Shown here: positions 16,863 to 26,481 of the stretch, in pieces | Layout of the letters: every line of letters starts with the position of its first letter | Numbering within the stretch: the first letter of the stretch is position 1 | Assembly (NCBI GenBank): GCA_949743325.1 | Contig: CATJTQ010000067.1 | Coordinates: 1 to 64,000 of the forward strand | Source of the DNA: an uncultured Lachnospiraceae bacterium | Lineage (GTDB): Bacteria; Bacillota; Clostridia; Lachnospirales; Lachnospiraceae | Length of the DNA: 64,000 bases | Direction: 5' to 3' | The notes under the pieces: generated by a model | Databases searched by the model: none | What the model saw: the letters and a program-made list of their open reading frames with translations, nothing else | What the model was told of the DNA's origin: nothing | Made by a program: the position numbers and the translations under genes

Positions 16863-19364
16863 ATGAAGACATTGTTTCATATTGATAATATACAATTGAT
16901 AGAGGACGAAAGTTCAATGAACTTTCGCATAATAGGATGGTATGCACCAAAAAATGACAGAAATGTTTCTTATAGCCTAAAAATCGACGGAAAAAATTCA
17001 GAACTTAATCATAAAACTATAATAAGAGAAGATGTAGCTAAAGATTTAGCAGGTTATAATGTAAGAGAAGATGTTGGTTTTGATATCCGCACTAAAAATA
17101 TTATTGACAGCAGTACAGAAAGTTTAGTTTTTTTGGTTAATGACGGTGGTGAGGAGATAACACTATTATCGTTGGATAAAACAGGTGTTAAGAGGCTGCT
17201 TGAAAGTCAGTTGTTTAATTATAATATAGATAATGTAGAAAAACGTGTTGAAGATGAGAAGAGCGTTTATTATGTAACTGGATGGGCGCTTTTAAAAGAT
17301 AATAGTGATGAGTTGATTTTTTCAGTAAAAAATAAATTTGGTGAAAAACTAAAGTCGGAATGTATTAAAAAACTGCGTCCTGATTTAGTAATTTGCGGTA
17401 TAGCTTCTGAGAAGCAGGAGCTTTGTGGCTTTGAACTTAAATTTTTTTCTGAGGCGGAAGATGATATAATTGTAATTGTAAGCGGTAAGAATACAGTAAA
17501 GAAAGAAATTGCCGTTATTGATTTTATTAAAAGAAATAAAAAAGCGCATAGAAAACTTGTACAGCAGCAGATGATAAAATCTCTTAATGCAGCAAATGTT
17601 AAGAGATTAACTAAATATGTATTAAAACATGGGTTTAAAGATTTAAAATCGAAAATGCTTGATGCGATGACAGAGCAGACAGATTCAATGCATTATCAGG
17701 ATTGGTTTAATAGGCATAGGGTGTCATTGGAAGAGCTGGCAGAGCAGAAAAATCATAAATTTTCTTATGAGCCTAAAATCAGCATATTAGTTCCAACATA
17801 CAATACACCTATTGATTTTCTGCACCAAATGATAGATTCGGTTATAAATCAGTCATATCAAAATTGGCAGCTCTGTATAGGAGAGGGCAGTCAAGGCAAC
17901 AGAGAAATAGAGGAAGTTCTGGCTGAATATAATAAAAAAGATCCTCGTGTTGTATATAAGGTGCTTGAAGAAAATAAAGGTATTTCAGGTAATACTAACG
18001 GCGCTTTGTCAATTGCAGACGGTGATTTTATTGGTCTGTTAGATCACGATGATCTTATGGAACCAGATGCATTGTATGAGGTTGTGAAAAAATTACAGGA
18101 TGAATCAGTAGATATAGTTTATACCGATGAAGACAAGGTAGTTGGAGATACACTTGTAAACTGTGATCCTAATTTTAAACCAGATTTTAGTATTGATTTA
18201 TTCCGTTCTCATAATTATATTACACATTTCTTCTGTGTAAGAAAGACAATTGTTGATGAGGTCGGAGGTTTTCGTTCAGAATATGATGGTTCACAGGATT
18301 ATGATTTAATGTTCCGATGTATTGAGAGGTCAAGAAAGATTGAGCATGTACCTAAAATTTTATATCATTGGAGAATGTGTGAAGGTTCAACAGCAGAAAA
18401 TCCAGAGAGTAAGATGTATTGTTATGATGCCGGAAAGCGTGCTATAGAATCTCATTTAGAAAGAGTAGGAATTAAGGCAAGGGTTGAGCATGTGGGACTT
18501 TGGGGAATGTATCATGTGATTTATGATACACCAGGTAATCCGCTTATTTCCATAATAATTCCTAACAAAGATCATACGGATGATTTGGATTTGTGCATTC
18601 AATCAATCATTAAAAAGAGCAGATATAGGAATTTTGAAATAATTGTTGTTGAAAACAACAGTACTGATAAAAAAACTTTCGACTATTATGATAAAATACA
18701 GAAAGAAAATGATTGTGTTAAAGTAGTATTTTGGGAAAGAGAGTTTAATTATTCTGCGATTAATAATTTTGGAGCAGCCAGCTCAAAAGGTGATTATATT
18801 CTTCTGTTAAACAATGATACGGAACTTATAGAAGAAAATTCACTTGCTGATATGTTGGGTATATGTATGAGAGAAGAAGTTGGAATTGTTGGAGCAAAGC
18901 TTTTGTTTGATGATGACACCGTTCAGCATGCAGGTATTGTTATAGGTTTTGGTGGATTTGCAGGGCATGTATTTTCAGGTATAGGAAAAGATGATTATGG
19001 TTATATGGTTAGAGCCAGAATTAATTGTAATTACAGTGCAGTTACTGCAGCATGTCTAATGACAAAGAGAAGTGTATTTGAAGAAGTGGGCGGTTTGACT
19101 GAAAGTTTCGCTGTTGCATTAAATGATGTTGATTACTGTCTAAAGGTCAGAGAGAAGGATTATTTAGTTGTATATGATGCCTTTTCATTATGGTATCATT
19201 ATGAATCAAAATCAAGAGGATATGAAGATACGCCTGAGAAGCAGGCCCGTTTTCAAAATGAGGTAAAGAAATTTCAAAATAGATGGACAAATATTTTAGA
19301 AGAGGGAGATCCATATTATAATAAAAATTTCCCTGTTACAATTGCTCCTTTTACACTAGATTAA
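16863..19364 (+). CDS. Two-domain GT2 glycosyltransferase with duplicated N-terminal module
   Basis: An 833-residue cytoplasmic glycosyltransferase likely to extend the rhamnan-type chain. Two GT-A domains are visible. The first starts at KISILVPTYNTP (about 305) with LLDHDDLMEP (about 394) as its DXD region; the second starts at LISIIIPNKDHTD (about 560) with LLNNDTELIE (about 649). Both end with the later acidic motifs SQDYDLMFR and LNDVDYCLK. The first 270 residues hold two copies of a beta module marked by IIGWYAP (about 21) and VTGWALL (about 137). Tandem GT2 proteins of this kind build rhamnose backbones in streptococci. The ATG at 16863 has GGAAGGG upstream; it starts 23 nt after the kinase-like gene. 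Confidence 0.87.
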   Translation: MKTLFHIDNIQLIEDESSMNFRIIGWYAPKNDRNVSYSLKIDGKNSELNHKTIIREDVAKDLAGYNVREDVGFDIRTKNIIDSSTESLVFLVNDGGEEITLLSLDKTGVKRLLESQLFNYNIDNVEKRVEDEKSVYYVTGWALLKDNSDELIFSVKNKFGEKLKSECIKKLRPDLVICGIASEKQELCGFELKFFSEAEDDIIVIVSGKNTVKKEIAVIDFIKRNKKAHRKLVQQQMIKSLNAANVKRLTKYVLKHGFKDLKSKMLDAMTEQTDSMHYQDWFNRHRVSLEELAEQKNHKFSYEPKISILVPTYNTPIDFLHQMIDSVINQSYQNWQLCIGEGSQGNREIEEVLAEYNKKDPRVVYKVLEENKGISGNTNGALSIADGDFIGLLDHDDLMEPDALYEVVKKLQDESVDIVYTDEDKVVGDTLVNCDPNFKPDFSIDLFRSHNYITHFFCVRKTIVDEVGGFRSEYDGSQDYDLMFRCIERSRKIEHVPKILYHWRMCEGSTAENPESKMYCYDAGKRAIESHLERVGIKARVEHVGLWGMYHVIYDTPGNPLISIIIPNKDHTDDLDLCIQSIIKKSRYRNFEIIVVENNSTDKKTFDYYDKIQKENDCVKVVFWEREFNYSAINNFGAASSKGDYILLLNNDTELIEENSLADMLGICMREEVGIVGAKLLFDDDTVQHAGIVIGFGGFAGHVFSGIGKDDYGYMVRARINCNYSAVTAACLMTKRSVFEEVGGLTESFAVALNDVDYCLKVREKDYLVVYDAFSLWYHYESKSRGYEDTPEKQARFQNEVKKFQNRWTNILEEGDPYYNKNFPVTIAPFTLD

Positions 19365-19410
19365 CATTTAATGACTGTTCTCTTTGCAGGAGGATGAGAG
19401 GAATTTTGTT

Positions 19411-21987
19411 ATGAGAAAATTTATAGATGATTTGTTGAATAAACTCACTACAAGACAGATGTCATGGCTTATTTTAATACTTGGTTATGTGTTTGTATTA
19501 TGTGTATTGGGGTCTATACAGTTATCAGAAAATAAACTGTTTCTTACACAAACTCAGTATCATGATAGGGTCAATATTGGAACTACTGATGTTTCAGAGA
19601 GTGATGGTTCATTTTATCTCGGGCCTGATTTAGATTTGGCAAACGGAAATTGGAAAGTGACAATTCAGTATGAGACTGAGAAAGATACTAAATATGATTT
19701 ATTATATAGAGATTCCGATGATAGTGCTGTAGTTGTTGCTAAGGGGGAAATGTCTGCAGAAAAACATCATGATGATATTGTCTTCAATTTAAAAAGCAAA
19801 ATAGATGAAAAGAGTTTTGAGATCAGAACGTATTATCCAGGTGAGGGACATGTGCAGATTAAAGACATTAATATCAAGCATTGTCTTGTATTTAAATGGT
19901 ATGTTATAATTACCGCTATTACAGCGGCGGCTACAATTGCACTGTTTATGGGTAAATCATTTTTTAGACTATTAGAAGTACCGAAGCAGGTGTTATATTT
20001 TACCTGTTTTTATGCTTTTATTTTGACAGCTATTATTTTATCAATGATTTATATGCCGGAGCAGAAGGGCGAGGGGTTGTATATTTTTCTTAACCTTCTT
20101 ATTATACTGCATGGGTATGGGCAAAAGCGAAATGTATATATGTATTGGACAAGGCGAAATGTGTCAGGTGTTTTAGGTGTTGTATATATTATGTTGTCTC
20201 TTTATATATTAGATTTAGCTATGCGTTATGAGACCTCAGACGAAACAGGATTGACATATTCAAGTTATGAACCGAATTTATTTACTTTTGCTTTTATTGG
20301 TTCTGTTATTTTGATTATTTCTATTATTCCAAAAAGATGGATTAAAAGATTGGCATATGGTATAACATATTTTGTATTTTTAATTTTATACGCAGTGCAG
20401 AGAGTCTATTATCAGGTTTTTAATAAACTATTCAGTTTTAAAGATTTAGGGCTTGCTAAAGAGGGAAGTGATTATACAGACTATGTTTTAAAGCTTCTTG
20501 ATGGACGTTTTATACGTTCAATGATAATATTTATTATTTTAGGTGTAGTTGGTATATTTTTAATTAGAGAGACCTTTTATATGAAAAAGGCAGGATATCT
20601 AGTTGTCGTATCTATTATTGCATCAATAATTATGTATAATCATACTTTGTATGGTGGAGATTATGGTGAGTGGAATTCTTTTGACAATGCAAATTATATT
20701 TATTCTACAATGACAAATCGTGTCGGTGCTTTTGAGCTCTGTGGATTTTATCAATATGAGCTTAGGGATTTACAGCTGTCTATTTTTGGCAATGGATTTA
20801 AACAGAAAGAAATGATAGATGATGTGGATGAGTACTATGCTGCAAAAGAGACTCATGATCCGAATTCTATGACTGGCGTATTAAAAGGAAAGAATGTAAT
20901 ATTCTGCCTTATGGAAAGTATTGATGATATAGTGTTAAATGAATCAGTGATGCCAACATTATATCAGATGTCACAAAAAGGTATTTACTTTAATAATATG
21001 TATGCATCCATCTATGGTTCAGCTGCTACTCTTAATTCTGAGATGGCGACAAATGTTGGTTTGTATGCACCATTGGATGGTTCGCTTGTATATTCATTTT
21101 CTGAAAATCTATTTCCTTACAGTATGGCTAAACTTTTTACTGAACAAGGTTACACAGCAAGACAATACCATTTCAATAAGCCGTCTTTTTACAACAGAGA
21201 ATTTACAAATCAGGCATTTGGATATAAAGAGTATGTTTGTTATCAGGATTATGTTGAAAATGATTATATGCAGGATGATATAATTAATAAGAATGAGCAG
21301 TTATTTGATACATTAGTTCAAGATGAAAAGTTTTTTGACTATATTATTACTTACAGTGCTCATTTAAGCTATGATTCATCTGATTCGATAGTGCAATATG
21401 CGCTTGCAAACCACCCTGAGTATTCATCAATGACAGGTTCTGAAGAGATTAATAACTATTTTGCGAAATGTCGTGTTACAGATGATATGCTTAAAGGTCT
21501 TATTAAAAATTTAAGAGACAGAGGAATGCTTGAGAATACTGTTATTGTAGCAGTAGGCGATCATTATCCATATGGAATTTCTGATGTTAATACATTATAT
21601 GAATTATCAAATGTAGAAAAATATTCACAGTTGTTATATAAAGTACCATGTGTAATATGGTCAGCAGATATGGCAGATAAAGGTCTTGTTCAGCAAGTAG
21701 ATAAAGTTTCCAGCACAATTGATATAGTGCCTACGATAGTTAATTTGTTTGATTTAGGAGATGTATCAGTATATGTAGGAAATGATATTTTTAATGATAA
21801 ATACGATGGAATAGCTTATTTTTCAGATGGTTCATGGATTACAAAAGATGTGTATTTTTATGATGGCAAGATAGTTTATGGTGAGATGAGCGATGATAAT
21901 ATAAGCAAGATAAATAATATTGTTATGGAAAAGATAAATGCTAATGATAATATATTAAAATCAGATTATTATCGTGAAAAAAAATAG
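19411..21987 (+). CDS. LtaS/GacH-like membrane phosphoglycerol transferase
   Basis: An 858-residue membrane enzyme whose C-terminal half (about 490-800) is an alkaline-phosphatase-fold domain facing outside. Seen motifs: FCLMESID (about 499, metal-binding Glu), SAATLNSE (Thr near 540, the position of the nucleophile), TYSAHLSY with metal-type His (about 647) and VAVGDHYPYG (about 716, Asp-His ligands). The first half has one span, a beta-rich extracellular stretch (about 45-150), then at least eight spans. Such enzymes move glycerol phosphate from phosphatidylglycerol to teichoic acid or, as with GacH, to a rhamnose-polysaccharide side chain. Its place among polysaccharide genes favours the latter. 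The ATG at 19411 has GAGAGGA 8 nt upstream. Confidence 0.86.
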   Translation: MRKFIDDLLNKLTTRQMSWLILILGYVFVLCVLGSIQLSENKLFLTQTQYHDRVNIGTTDVSESDGSFYLGPDLDLANGNWKVTIQYETEKDTKYDLLYRDSDDSAVVVAKGEMSAEKHHDDIVFNLKSKIDEKSFEIRTYYPGEGHVQIKDINIKHCLVFKWYVIITAITAAATIALFMGKSFFRLLEVPKQVLYFTCFYAFILTAIILSMIYMPEQKGEGLYIFLNLLIILHGYGQKRNVYMYWTRRNVSGVLGVVYIMLSLYILDLAMRYETSDETGLTYSSYEPNLFTFAFIGSVILIISIIPKRWIKRLAYGITYFVFLILYAVQRVYYQVFNKLFSFKDLGLAKEGSDYTDYVLKLLDGRFIRSMIIFIILGVVGIFLIRETFYMKKAGYLVVVSIIASIIMYNHTLYGGDYGEWNSFDNANYIYSTMTNRVGAFELCGFYQYELRDLQLSIFGNGFKQKEMIDDVDEYYAAKETHDPNSMTGVLKGKNVIFCLMESIDDIVLNESVMPTLYQMSQKGIYFNNMYASIYGSAATLNSEMATNVGLYAPLDGSLVYSFSENLFPYSMAKLFTEQGYTARQYHFNKPSFYNREFTNQAFGYKEYVCYQDYVENDYMQDDIINKNEQLFDTLVQDEKFFDYIITYSAHLSYDSSDSIVQYALANHPEYSSMTGSEEINNYFAKCRVTDDMLKGLIKNLRDRGMLENTVIVAVGDHYPYGISDVNTLYELSNVEKYSQLLYKVPCVIWSADMADKGLVQQVDKVSSTIDIVPTIVNLFDLGDVSVYVGNDIFNDKYDGIAYFSDGSWITKDVYFYDGKIVYGEMSDDNISKINNIVMEKINANDNILKSDYYREKK

Positions 21988-22008
21988 CATCAACACTTAG
22001 TAATTTTT

Positions 22009-22052
22009 AATAAAGTGTAGGGCAGAAAAGGCTTTGCACTTTATTTTTTTTC
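22009..22052 (+). terminator. Terminator of the + strand polysaccharide operon
   Basis: AATAAAGTG pairs with CACTTTATT, with inner GGC/GCT pairing, and is followed by T8. It lies 22 nt after the stop of the phosphoglycerol transferase gene. Confidence 0.75.
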
Positions 22053-22186
22053 TGATTATATTAAGTAGAGGCTATTGGATATAACATGTCTCTTTGTTCA
22101 TAATAAATAATATGGATACATTGTCAAGCGCAGTATTAAATCCTCTAAATTTAAAGCTTTAAGGAGAAAAAAAGGTTATAAAACTA

Positions 22187-22230
22187 ATAAAGGTGCGAAG
22201 TCTTATAATTGAGAAGACTTTGCACCTTTA
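22187..22230. terminator. Strong bidirectional stem-loop in convergent gap
   Basis: AAAGGTGCGAAGTCTT pairs with AAGACTTTGCACCTTT (16 bp, one G-U) across a 9-nt loop. It lies midway in the 573-nt gap between convergent operons. Confidence 0.65.
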
Positions 22231-22264
22231 ATATTTAAATATTACTTAAATAATTTCTCTACTA

Positions 22265-22299
22265 ATACAGGGAATGGAGGGGATACCAAATCCCTGTAT
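22265..22299. repeat. Short stem-loop in convergent gap
   Basis: ATACAGGGA pairs with TCCCTGTAT across a 17-nt loop. The rest of 22300-22500 is AT-rich and shows no coding sign. Confidence 0.45.
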
Positions 22300-22500
22300 C
22301 ATAGCTATTAGCAACAAAAATATATATTGAATTAGCTGCTACATACATAGTATACTCCAATTTATCAAAAAAGGAAAGTAATGATTATAATTATTAAAAT
22401 GTTTAATTGTTAGTTAAATATCATAAATTTTCAGTAAAACATTTAATGATTTTAGAAAAAAATTCAACTACATTTGCTTTATGAATAAAAAGTAAAAGCA

Positions 22501-22547
22501 AATATGGTGCCGCATAATCAAATGTTTTGATTATACGACACCATATT
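22501..22547 (-). terminator. Terminator of the GT-C-like gene
   Basis: AATATGGTG and ATAATCAAA pair with TTTGATTAT and CACCATATT. On the - strand it lies just after the stop of the 837-residue protein and is followed by T-rich sequence. Confidence 0.7.
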
Positions 22548-22560
22548 GATAGTTGTAAAT

Positions 22561-25074
22561 TTATAAGCTGGAAGCAAGTTTATATATATTATAACCCTGC
22601 TTTGTATCCAACAAAGTTATTGAGGTGCGTTCGCTTCCATAACTGCTTAAATCTCTGTTTGTAAAAATATATCTGACATCTATATTATATAGTTCATCTG
22701 CATTGAGGTAAACACGAAATGCATCTGGTGAATATAATTCAAATTTGTTTTCAGGTTTGTATTCTACTGGAATCATATCAATTGTAATATGTGCATATCG
22801 GTTATAAATTTCTTCATATTTACCTTCTTTATCAAATTTCGCCCATCTATCAAGAGCTGGGTAAGTGCTTGTAGAATTTATTGTCGGCGCTCCCTGCATT
22901 ATTGTATAATTGGTCATAGGATAGGTCATAGAGTCAACGATCCATTTTCCATTGCTGTCTTTTTCGGAAATACTTTGAATAGCTTTAGCAAGTTCAGTTT
23001 CAGTAACATTTGCTGTTCCGCGTTGAAGTGGATTTACAAATGCAGTTGAGCAATATAGTATAAATACGGAGTATACAACTATATAACAAGGGTGTGATTT
23101 GTTTTTTAAAATTGAATATACAGCTGCAAAAGCAAGAGCAGCGAGAATAATATAATTCAATTTGTTTAAATAATTTCCATAAGCTATATGGCTTCCAAGT
23201 AAGATATATATAGTATATAGAACTGATATAAGATACAAATGTTTATTATCAGGTTCTTTTCGATAAAGGCTTAATGTTCTTAAAAGAAGCAGAATATTAA
23301 TGAATCCGGCTCCAACTAAAGCTCGTTTACTCATTGACATGCTGAGAAGCGTAATCTTAGCTGCAATTTCAGGAAGACCAAAAATAATATATATACCAAG
23401 TATTGTCTCAAATATAAGCAGAAGTATAATAAGCCAGTCCTTTTTTTTGTAGCGCAGCATAACAAAAATTCCGCCAATAATTCCAAGTGGGAAAAAGTCC
23501 CAAAATGTAGAAGCTTCACATACATTTGATGGTATCCCTTCTTGTTGGAAAGTAAAAAAGAAATTTCCAAAACTTCTAAAGAATCCTTTTAAATCTCCGC
23601 CACCCGTGACTATTCTTTTTCCAGGGTATGCAGTGTTAAGTACTAAATTTATTGTATCTCCTGATTTACTATATATATAAATCATGCTTGCTCCAAATAG
23701 TAGCAATACACCAGTTATAGATAAAAAATCGTACCATCTAAGATGACAGTTTTTAAAATTAGTTATTATTACCCATATTACAAGAGCTAGATAAGCATAT
23801 GCCAATGGTATCATCCATGCAGGATAAAATGTCATAATGTAACCGCCGGCACAACAGTATAATACAAATAGACAAATCAGTCTGTGCCAGAATACTTTAT
23901 CATTCATGAATCGATGAAGCATTAATACAGCAAGTCCGCCGAAAATCATCATCTCTGCAAGACCGTTGATAGCAAACCACCATTGCACAACTGGTGCAAG
24001 CGCACATATTGTCGCGCCAAATGCGCTTAACAGTTTTTTCTTATCAGTAATAAGCATTGAAAGTTCAAAAGTTACAAGCCATAGACATACAAACCTGCCC
24101 CACCAAAAGAATGCAAGCCCTCGTCCGGCACCGAAAACAAGGAATCCTGTGAGGAAAGGTCTGAAGAGTATTGATAATATATGTTTTACAGGCTGACCAT
24201 ATACGATAACGGTGTCTGTCTTTGTGCCTCTTATAATATCACTGAACCAATTGTAACTGTTATCACCATAACCCTGTGAAATGCTGAAGGAGGTAAATGT
24301 GCCATACTCATCACTTCTGATAGGGCGCGGTTCACCCAAGATCGTATTGCTGTCATGGGCTGGTACAAAATTGTTCCAACAGGCAATGGAAGATCCGTTT
24401 AAGTTTAAAATTACTCCAAATAGTACAATTGCTGCTCCGACTGCAAAACGCCATTTATAAATAAAACTGTACATTTTGTGAATATCGAGTATAAAGTGCA
24501 ATGAAATAAAAAATATCACAACAAAAAAACATATCATTAATGTCCAAAAATCTGCACTTGTAAGCATTGAATTATTATTAATTGTTATATTATTTAATTT
24601 ATATGTTTCATTGGCAGCAGAACCTATGTCTACTCGAAGCTCTTCTGCATAGCAATTGAGCATTATGTCCGCTGAGTCTTCCCATGAGGGGATAGTAAAT
24701 GAGATTTTATTTTCTTCTGAGAATCCTTCTTTAGTTTCTGCATAATAAACGGTTACAACTTTGGCTTCATTTACTTTTTCATCAAGCAAAATATGAAAAT
24801 CATAAATGTAACGACCGACATTGAATTTAATTTGTCCATCGTCGGTCGTACTTGTTATTGATGAACCGTTTGACGTATAATTAGTCAAAGCCATATCATC
24901 AAGAGTATAACTGGCTGATTTCTTATTGCTGGAAAGATATGAGCCAATATTTTTTACATTATAGTTTAGATTACAATATGCAGAAGCAAAGAAAGAAATA
25001 AGAAGACAAAAAAAGAATGCAATATAAAAAGAAAAAAATATTGATACATTAGTTTCTGTTTTCTTGATTTTCAT
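22561..25074 (-). CDS. Large GT-C-like polytopic membrane protein
   Basis: An 837-residue protein with about 13 hydrophobic spans and extracellular parts at both ends. Residues of about 35-165 form an ectodomain after the first span, containing ELRVDIG and a following NNITINN. After the next spans comes the loop GEPRPIRSDEYGTF (about 250), which has acidic residues where GT-C glycosyltransferases carry their catalytic or metal-binding Asp/Glu. The last 130 residues are again outside. GT-C enzymes transfer a sugar from a polyprenyl-phosphate carrier onto glycan outside the membrane. The gene begins 2 nt after the stop of a GtrB-like gene that would make such a carrier, and gtrA is nearby, so a side-chain role is likely. 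Its exact family is not certain. Confidence 0.78.
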   Translation of the reverse strand: MKIKKTETNVSIFFSFYIAFFFCLLISFFASAYCNLNYNVKNIGSYLSSNKKSASYTLDDMALTNYTSNGSSITSTTDDGQIKFNVGRYIYDFHILLDEKVNEAKVVTVYYAETKEGFSEENKISFTIPSWEDSADIMLNCYAEELRVDIGSAANETYKLNNITINNNSMLTSADFWTLMICFFVVIFFISLHFILDIHKMYSFIYKWRFAVGAAIVLFGVILNLNGSSIACWNNFVPAHDSNTILGEPRPIRSDEYGTFTSFSISQGYGDNSYNWFSDIIRGTKTDTVIVYGQPVKHILSILFRPFLTGFLVFGAGRGLAFFWWGRFVCLWLVTFELSMLITDKKKLLSAFGATICALAPVVQWWFAINGLAEMMIFGGLAVLMLHRFMNDKVFWHRLICLFVLYCCAGGYIMTFYPAWMIPLAYAYLALVIWVIITNFKNCHLRWYDFLSITGVLLLFGASMIYIYSKSGDTINLVLNTAYPGKRIVTGGGDLKGFFRSFGNFFFTFQQEGIPSNVCEASTFWDFFPLGIIGGIFVMLRYKKKDWLIILLLIFETILGIYIIFGLPEIAAKITLLSMSMSKRALVGAGFINILLLLRTLSLYRKEPDNKHLYLISVLYTIYILLGSHIAYGNYLNKLNYIILAALAFAAVYSILKNKSHPCYIVVYSVFILYCSTAFVNPLQRGTANVTETELAKAIQSISEKDSNGKWIVDSMTYPMTNYTIMQGAPTINSTSTYPALDRWAKFDKEGKYEEIYNRYAHITIDMIPVEYKPENKFELYSPDAFRVYLNADELYNIDVRYIFTNRDLSSYGSERTSITLLDTKQGYNIYKLASSL

Positions 25075-25076
25075 AA

Positions 25077-26027
25077 TCAGCCCACCTTGTCCTCCATAAG
25101 TTTTTTATGCTGCATGTCAACTAACTGCAGACGGAACTCGTAGTCCTGACGGTTTTTTTGAGTCATGGTTGTGAGCATAAGTCCGGTAAAGAATGAAGAT
25201 ATAGCTGCAAGTTCTACAAATCCGCACATAATAAGAGTAGGTATTTTGTCAACCATACCTGTATCTACAAATGAAATAAAGACAGGTATAAAGAATCCCA
25301 ATGCAATAATAGTAAGTATTGCAGCAATTATTCCGAAAAAACCAAAAGGCTTATAATTTTTATACAGCCTTGCGATAGTTAATAGTACTTTAAAGCCATC
25401 AGAATAAGTACTGAGCTTTGACTCGCTGCCCTCCGGTCTATCGCGGTAATCAATAATTACATTTTCTACAAACATATTTTTATCAACTGCATGTATACTC
25501 ATTTCTGTCTCAATTTCGAAGCCTTTGGAAAGAACAGGAAATGTCTTAACAAAATGATAGGAAAATGCACGATATCCAGTCATAATATCTTTAATATTAC
25601 TTCTGAATAGGTTGTTGATAAAATATCGAACAATGCTGTTTCCAAAATTGTGAAATGGTCTTTTGTTTTCTGTAAAATAAGTTGATGACAACCGATCTCC
25701 AACTACCATATCAACTTTTTTATTCAACACACATTGTACCATTTCCGGTGCACAGTCGGCGGGATAGGTGTCGTCTCCGTCTACCATAATATAACACTCG
25801 GCATCAATTTCACGAAACATTCTTCGGATTACATTTCCCTTGCCCTGCATATACTCATAACGAACTATTGCACCAGCTTTTTTGGCAATTTCATCAGTAC
25901 CGTCTGAAGAATTATTGTCATACACATAAATTGTTGCCTCAGGCAATGCTTTTTTATAATCAGTTACAACTTTTTCAATTGTCTTGCTCTCATTATAGCA
26001 AGGAATCAAAACTGCTATCTTGTCCAT
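25077..26027 (-). CDS. GtrB-like polyprenyl-phosphate glycosyltransferase
   Basis: Transfers a sugar from a nucleotide donor to undecaprenyl phosphate on the cytoplasmic face. The 316-residue protein begins IAVLIPCYNESKTIEKVV (GT-A start), has the NNSSDGTDEIA segment, YIMVDGDDTYPAD (DXD, about 98) and GYRAFSYHFVKTFP (about 156), as in DPM1/GtrB enzymes. Two C-terminal spans (about 228-255 and 265-290) anchor it, matching the GtrB layout. AGGAGG lies just upstream of its ATG on the - strand. It is followed without a gap by the GT-C-like gene. With gtrA at 12586 the three make a likely side-chain glycosylation set; the sugar is unknown. Confidence 0.9.
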   Translation of the reverse strand: MDKIAVLIPCYNESKTIEKVVTDYKKALPEATIYVYDNNSSDGTDEIAKKAGAIVRYEYMQGKGNVIRRMFREIDAECYIMVDGDDTYPADCAPEMVQCVLNKKVDMVVGDRLSSTYFTENKRPFHNFGNSIVRYFINNLFRSNIKDIMTGYRAFSYHFVKTFPVLSKGFEIETEMSIHAVDKNMFVENVIIDYRDRPEGSESKLSTYSDGFKVLLTIARLYKNYKPFGFFGIIAAILTIIALGFFIPVFISFVDTGMVDKIPTLIMCGFVELAAISSFFTGLMLTTMTQKNRQDYEFRLQLVDMQHKKLMEDKVG

Positions 26028-26152
26028 AAATATCCTCCTAAAAATAAGGAATAACTGAAATTCCCCCGTTAGGTCTAAAGTAAATTAAGACTTTCATATT
26101 GTCTAAAAGATAAAATATTATCAATGATAATGATATTTTAAATACAACCCTC

Positions 26153-26180
26153 ATTCTACCATATATTTTTTAAATTGCAA
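26153..26180 (-). promoter_or_regulatory. Predicted promoter of the gtrB / GT-C pair
   Basis: On the - strand TTGCAA (26180-26175) and TAGAAT (26158-26153) are 16 nt apart. A 5' leader of about 120 nt follows, including a stem-loop at 26109-26141. Confidence 0.5.
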
Positions 26181-26406
26181 GGTAAAATTTACAAGTTAAT
26201 TGAATTCATGCATGATAATTAAATTATATTCTAACTAAATGTTGTAATAAGTTGTTATCAAAATGTTTTTTGCAGTTGACTTTTTTATTATTTAGTGTGT
26301 ACAGTTGCGCTGTATCGTTATGTTAGTATTTCCGATTGTACAAAAAATAAATACTTCTTTAGTAAATAATTTAATAATAAAATAATTATGGAGAATAGAT
26401 TTTTGG

Positions 26407-26435
26407 TTGTATAAAGGGCTGAGTAATGGTATAAT
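26407..26435 (+). promoter_or_regulatory. Predicted promoter of the 708-residue glycosyltransferase
   Basis: TTGTAT at 26407 and TATAAT at 26430 are 17 nt apart and 46 nt upstream of the start. The rest of the 454-nt divergent gap (26028-26481) is AT-rich with no other clear feature. Confidence 0.55.
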
Positions 26436-26481
26436 CTTAAACTATAGTAAAAATAATTATGTAAAGGTATAGTGGAAAAAT

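Noticed and set aside
22561..26027. gtrB and the GT-C-like gene as a mobile insertion
   Set aside because: No transposase, terminal repeats or composition change was seen; an inversion or local design is simpler.
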